Part shown: positions 32,734 to 35,981 of the stretch, piece by piece
Layout: each line of letters starts with the position of its first letter
Position numbering within the stretch: the first letter of the stretch is position 1
Origin: Microvirga lupini
Lineage (GTDB): Bacteria; Pseudomonadota; Alphaproteobacteria; Rhizobiales; Beijerinckiaceae
NCBI GenBank assembly: GCA_000517005.1
Contig: KI912039.1
Coordinates: 76,628 to 112,608, forward strand
Length of the DNA: 35,981 bases
Direction: 5' to 3'
Program-made: the position numbers and the translations under genes
Notes under the pieces: model-generated
What the model saw: only the letters and a program-made list of their open reading frames with translations
What the model was told of the DNA's origin: nothing
The model's database searches: none

Positions 32734-33756
32734 CTACAGAAGCCGGGCGAAGATATCTTCGACCTCCGCATGAAGCTGGTGGACATCGACCTTGAGCGAA
32801 CCGAGGCGTCGCTTTCCGGCCTCGATCCGCTCCAGGGATTGTTGTGACAGCGGGCGGGCCGCCCTTGCCGCCGCGAGGCTTTCCGCCGTCGTGCCATGGC
32901 TGTGTAAGGCGATGTCGCATCCGGCATCGAGCGTCTGGCGGACGCGCTCCGGCAAGGGGCCGCGGAGCGATTCCATGAATAGGCAATCGGAGATGAGCAC
33001 GCCCTGATAACCGAGTTCGCCCCTGATCACATCGTTGCAGATGACGGGCGAGATCGATGCCGGCCGCTCCTCGTCATAGGCCGCATAGACCACGTGGGAG
33101 ACCATGGCCCAGGGGGTGTCGATCAGATCCAGGAACGGCTTGAAATCCGTCGCCGCAAGGACGTCACGGCTTTCGCGCACCACCGGTCGCTCTTTGTGGC
33201 TGTCGGTCGTGGCGCGCCCGTGGCCGGGAATATGTTTCATGATGGGCAGGTTGCCCACCTCGAGCAGGCTGTCGACGACGACCCGACCAAGAGTTGCGAC
33301 CCGCTCGGGATCCGGGCCAAACGAGCGCGCTCCGATCACGGCACTCGTCGTATCGAAGACGAGATCGAGGACGGGCGTGCATCCGCTCGTCAATCCGAGT
33401 TCCGTCATCATGGTGCCCATGGCATGGGAGGAGAGGCGCAAAGCGTGCTTGGCGAGATCCATGTCATGGTCGGCAAGACGGGAGAAATCGCGGAAGGAGC
33501 AGAACAACGGCCACGGGCCGGCGTCGAGATGCTGCACGCGCCCTCCTTCCTGGTCGGTGAAGACCGGCGCATCGTCCCGCCCGACCGCCTCGCGGAACTG
33601 TCCCACCAGTGCCTTGACTTGGTCCGGCGTCTTCAGGTTGCGGCGCCCCACGAAGAGGCCGTACGGATTCGTTTCACGGAACAACGCGACTTCATCGGCA
33701 TCGAGAACCGGATTCGGAATGCCGACAAAAAGAGCAAGTGGAACGTTTTGGGACAT
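32734..33756 (-). CDS. nagZ: Glycoside hydrolase family 3 beta-N-acetylhexosaminidase, NagZ-like
   Basis: The 340-residue protein is the length of E. coli NagZ and has no signal peptide, so it acts in the cytoplasm. It keeps DQEGGRVQHL, the family hallmark KHIPGHGRATTDSH whose Asp and His form the acid/base dyad, and the nucleophile Asp in LISDCLFMES. NagZ releases N-acetylglucosamine from anhydromuropeptides, and related enzymes cleave chitobiose-type substrates. At the head of an importer operon it most likely processes an imported GlcNAc-containing oligosaccharide rather than serving the housekeeping recycling role. A second, housekeeping nagZ may exist elsewhere. The stop is TAG. Confidence 0.88.
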   Translation of the reverse strand: MSQNVPLALFVGIPNPVLDADEVALFRETNPYGLFVGRRNLKTPDQVKALVGQFREAVGRDDAPVFTDQEGGRVQHLDAGPWPLFCSFRDFSRLADHDMDLAKHALRLSSHAMGTMMTELGLTSGCTPVLDLVFDTTSAVIGARSFGPDPERVATLGRVVVDSLLEVGNLPIMKHIPGHGRATTDSHKERPVVRESRDVLAATDFKPFLDLIDTPWAMVSHVVYAAYDEERPASISPVICNDVIRGELGYQGVLISDCLFMESLRGPLPERVRQTLDAGCDIALHSHGTTAESLAAARAARPLSQQSLERIEAGKRRLGSLKVDVHQLHAEVEDIFARLL

Positions 33757-33802
33757 CGGACTCTGCGTGTTGGGGGTGAAAGGTCTTTGTCGGCAACGGC
33801 GC

Positions 33803-34294
33803 CTATGTAACGGCGGCTGGTTTGGGTATTCTCAGCATGTCGGCGTAAATCCCCTTGCCTGAGGCTGGGATCTCGATTGCACCGACGGTATCGATATAGA
33901 AACGTGTAGGGCCAGGATCACCAATGATGGCATAGGCATAGCCCATGTTCTTCATGGCGAGGAGCGTACGATGCAGCAATGCGGCGCCGATGCCTTGTCC
34001 GCGCGAAGCCTCTGAGACCCCAGTAGGCCCAAAGAAGCCGCGAGCAATTGCATCGTAGCATGCAAAGCCGACAAGCTCGCCGTTGCTCAAGGCGATGAGA
34101 CAGGAGGACGGCTGATGCCCAATGACAACAGCGGCTTCGCTCGCCCAGTTTTGGCTGAAGTGCCGCTAAATCCAAGCCAAAACGATGTGCCGTTCAGGAG
34201 CAAGGGCCGGCCGGATCGTCAGGTCCGGTCGCTCAGTTCGGTGTCCAAGATTTTCAAATCCTGGAGCATATAGACTGACAAGCAGGTCGCCCAT
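33803..34294 (-). pseudogene. GNAT N-acetyltransferase gene with an in-frame TAG
   Basis: From the ATG at 34294 one frame spans 163 codons to the TAG at 33803, broken only by a TAG at 34166-34168 (codon 43). The reading before the stop (PDLTIRPALAPERHIVLAWI) and after it (RHFSQNWASEAAVVIGHQ) is continuous GNAT-like sequence. The acetyl-CoA motif RGQGIGAALL follows, then GDPGPTRFYIDTVGA. A downstream TTG at 34090 could restart translation, giving a 95-residue fragment that keeps the acetyl-CoA site but lacks the N-terminal strands. I judge it a recent pseudogene. It lies 46 bases upstream of nagZ on the same strand. Confidence 0.7.
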
Positions 34295-34672
34295 GAATAT
34301 TCCATAATAGGGAAATATCTAGCTTTATAGTGTATTATATTTGGGTCAACTCTGCTTGGTCCGTCAAGCACGTTCTCCATGTGCAACAAGGAAACGGCGT
34401 GCCGTGGCGTTTCGTGTGCGGTAGCGCTGCCCAAGATTGGGGCTAAGATTGAGGGTTTAGCCCCGCTGGGCCAAAGTGGAATCCAGACGGTAGCTAGGGA
34501 CTGCTGTAATTGACTCATGAATCTCCGAACCAAGCCGGTGTCGGAGCCTTGAAGATTTCGCATGCGTGCGGCTGATGCCTAAGACCGAAAGATCCCTTGG
34601 GCGACGTTCCTTTGGAGCCGATCCGGCCATGGCATCGACGGAATTGCGGCTCTTAGAGAGGGATGACCTGCG
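34295..34672. other. Intergenic region with AT-rich block
   Basis: This 378-base divergent gap lies between the GNAT pseudogene and the LssY-domain gene. Positions about 34295-34345 are strikingly AT-rich and contain TTCC and GGAA half-sites plus TATAAT on the minus strand, so it may hold the old GNAT promoter. A 114-codon minus-strand frame (34219-34563) crosses it but has no recognisable protein character. Confidence 0.4.
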
Positions 34673-35500
34673 ATGAACGCGCCATCTCGTCAATCTGACC
34701 GAAGTCCTTCATGGGTAAGGAAGGGCCTGATCATCGCCGCCGCCCTTCTCGTCATCTATGCTCTGATCGCATACTTGGCGCTGCCCTCGGTATGGGCGCA
34801 CTACGAGCACCAGCACGGCCTCCAGGGTCGTCCCATGGTGACACATACGGCACAGGGCATTCCCGGCGATCCGCTCAATGTCGGTCTTGTCGGGTCAAAG
34901 GGGGACGTCCTTTACAGCATGCATGCGGCAGGCTGGTATCCGGCTGACCCGATCACGTTGCAAAGCAGTCTCGGGATCATCGACAGCGTGCTTCTCCACC
35001 GGCCCTATCCACATGCGCCGGTGAGCCCCCTCTTCTACCAGGGTCGGCGGGAGGACCTTGCCTACGAGAAGCCCGTCGGATCGAGCGCCGACCGGCGCCA
35101 TCACGTCCGGTTCTGGAAAGTCCTGGACAGTGGTCAGGAGGGGCGACCTGTCTGGCTCGGATCGGTAACGTTCGACCGAGGCGTCGGCATGAGTCGATAC
35201 ACTGGGCAGGTCACGCATCATATTGCGCCTGACATCGATGCCGAGCGTGACGGCCTGATCGACGACCTTGTGCGAGCTGGAATGGTCACAACGCGCTACG
35301 ATGTGTCCGGCGTCGGCCCGACGTTGAACGGACGCAACGGAGAAGGCGACCCCTACTACACGGATGGCGAGATCTGGATGGCCGTCCTTGTCGTGGTAGG
35401 AGAGAAACGGACCCAACCTCCAACCGAACTGGCCAGCCCAATGCTGGTCACAGCAAAGAATAACATCTGGAATGCCGTTGCGGGCACATTGCGGGACTGA
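34673..35500 (+). CDS. LssY C-terminal domain protein
   Basis: The 275-residue protein has one N-terminal membrane helix (about 17-40) and an extracytoplasmic or cytoplasmic LssY_C-type domain. The domain features are DPLNVGLVGSKGDVLYSMHAAGWYPADPI near 62-90, HHVRFWKV near 143, and RPVWLGSVTFDRGVGMSRYTGQVTHHIAPDID around 158-190. In LssY itself this domain follows a PAP2 phosphatase region; here it stands alone on a membrane anchor. Its biochemical role is unknown. A GAGGG site precedes the ATG at about ten bases. Confidence 0.82.
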   Translation: MNAPSRQSDRSPSWVRKGLIIAAALLVIYALIAYLALPSVWAHYEHQHGLQGRPMVTHTAQGIPGDPLNVGLVGSKGDVLYSMHAAGWYPADPITLQSSLGIIDSVLLHRPYPHAPVSPLFYQGRREDLAYEKPVGSSADRRHHVRFWKVLDSGQEGRPVWLGSVTFDRGVGMSRYTGQVTHHIAPDIDAERDGLIDDLVRAGMVTTRYDVSGVGPTLNGRNGEGDPYYTDGEIWMAVLVVVGEKRTQPPTELASPMLVTAKNNIWNAVAGTLRD

Positions 35501-35535
35501 TTGAAAGCCCCTCGGAGATTCTTTCTGTTTCAGAG

Positions 35536-35955
35536 CTACTGAAGCAATGACTTCAGCGGGATGGACAACAGCACGCAGCCCGAGGCATCTGCAACATTGA
35601 GCTGCCAACCCTCCCACAGCTCGTCAGCCTCATCACCTTCCTGGCGGAGCTCCTGGATTGCCTTGTGGGCCTGGATCTCCGCGGCTTCAAAGCTGGCCAC
35701 CTCAACCCCGGTTTCGTCCTCGATCCTGAAGACGATGATCTGGCTGCCACCCCTTTGAACTGATGCCTCCTGCACGAGACCGCCGAGGCGAAAGCGTATG
35801 CCCGAGGCAACGCGTTCGCCCGAACTTCGCTCGGCGTGTGGAAGAACACGATGGTATCACGCATGGCGAAGGATACGAGTCCGAGCGCGGCGGCGATCAT
35901 GGCCAGTCCGCTCCCGATGAGGGTCAGTCGCCGCTGCTTGCGGGTCCTCCGTCAT
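35536..35955 (-). pseudogene. ccmE: ccmE remnant fused in frame to a DUF6894-like tail
   Basis: The right-hand part encodes the N terminus of the cytochrome c maturation chaperone Ccm[14 protein letters not shown] from 35945, a membrane helix, then [14 protein letters not shown] one-base deletion near 35822 shifts the frame, after which the CcmE-like sequence resumes as [24 protein letters not shown]. The ATG at 35955 is out of frame with the CcmE reading. The second part then leaves CcmE. From about 35715 it reads [20 protein letters not shown] and ends [22 protein letters not shown], a DUF6894-like pattern. The heme-binding His region of CcmE is absent. A GTG at 35775 could express the 79-residue chimeric end. 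The window ends 26 bases beyond. Confidence 0.65.
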
Positions 35956-35981
35956 GTCTCCGGGCCTGCAATCGGACTCTT

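Noticed and set aside
478..34294. Possibility that TAG is recoded or suppressed in this organism, because two small genes contain single in-frame TAG codons
   Set aside because: TAG is the natural stop of several intact genes here (hmp, the first Dpp binding protein, nagZ, the gene at 184-423), and no suppressor tRNA or pyrrolysine genes are visible. Independent nonsense mutations are simpler.
34219..34563. 114-codon minus-strand frame in the gap before the LssY-domain gene
   Set aside because: It overlaps the GNAT coding frame in another phase and shows no recognisable motif.
1..35981. Search for CRISPR arrays, tRNA or rRNA genes, IS elements, phage or toxin-antitoxin genes
   Set aside because: No regularly spaced repeats, no convincing tRNA cloverleaf core, no transposase or integrase motifs and no paired small toxin/antitoxin genes were seen by eye.

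Overview
The window is high-GC DNA whose gene content fits an alphaproteobacterium of the Hyphomicrobiales. A Methylobacteriaceae member such as Microvirga is my best guess, made from protein style and gene content and not tested by any search. It is an accessory, nutrient-scavenging chromosome segment: four solute-binding-protein transport systems, their local regulators and a set of catabolic enzymes. I see no rRNA, tRNA, CRISPR array, phage gene or insertion sequence.

Left part (1-4.6 kb): two small minus-strand genes (one interrupted by an in-frame TAG), an AraC-family regulator, an EcsC-family protein and a complete flavohemoglobin (hmp). From 4.6 to 7.8 kb a minus-strand sugar-type ABC importer has two permeases and a TAT-exported binding protein but no ATPase gene.

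Middle (8.3-16.0 kb): a LysR regulator lies divergent to a tight operon: SDR dehydrogenase, split transketolase (N and C subunits), a three-gene TRAP transporter, and a beta-hydroxyacid dehydrogenase of the L-threonate dehydrogenase type. There is no kinase, aldolase or isomerase. The operon looks like a route that imports a polyhydroxy acid or sugar, oxidises it, and cleaves it by two-carbon transfer. The transketolase N subunit lacks two canonical active-site histidines.

Right part (16.4-33.8 kb): an exported amidohydrolase precedes a Dpp-type ABC operon (binding protein, two permeases, a deacetylase-type metallohydrolase, two ATPases, RidA). Next come a divergent IclR regulator and a SelA-like PLP enzyme. 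A second Dpp-type operon on the opposite strand starts with a NagZ-type beta-N-acetylhexosaminidase. Together these suggest uptake and breakdown of N-acylated amino compounds, with amino-sugar oligosaccharides or cell-wall fragments a reasonable hypothesis for the NagZ operon.

Right end (33.8-36.0 kb): a GNAT acetyltransferase broken by one TAG, an LssY C-terminal-domain protein, and a degenerate ccmE remnant joined in frame to a DUF6894-like tail. This end looks like decaying or rearranged DNA.

A recurring non-coding theme is a strong stem-loop next to the binding-protein gene in all four transport operons. Candidate operators are a 20-bp perfect palindrome at 8063-8082, CTGAACA-N7-TGTTCAG at 17914-17934, a GGAATA/TATTCC repeat at 26042-26058, and a T-N11-A box at 9248-9260.
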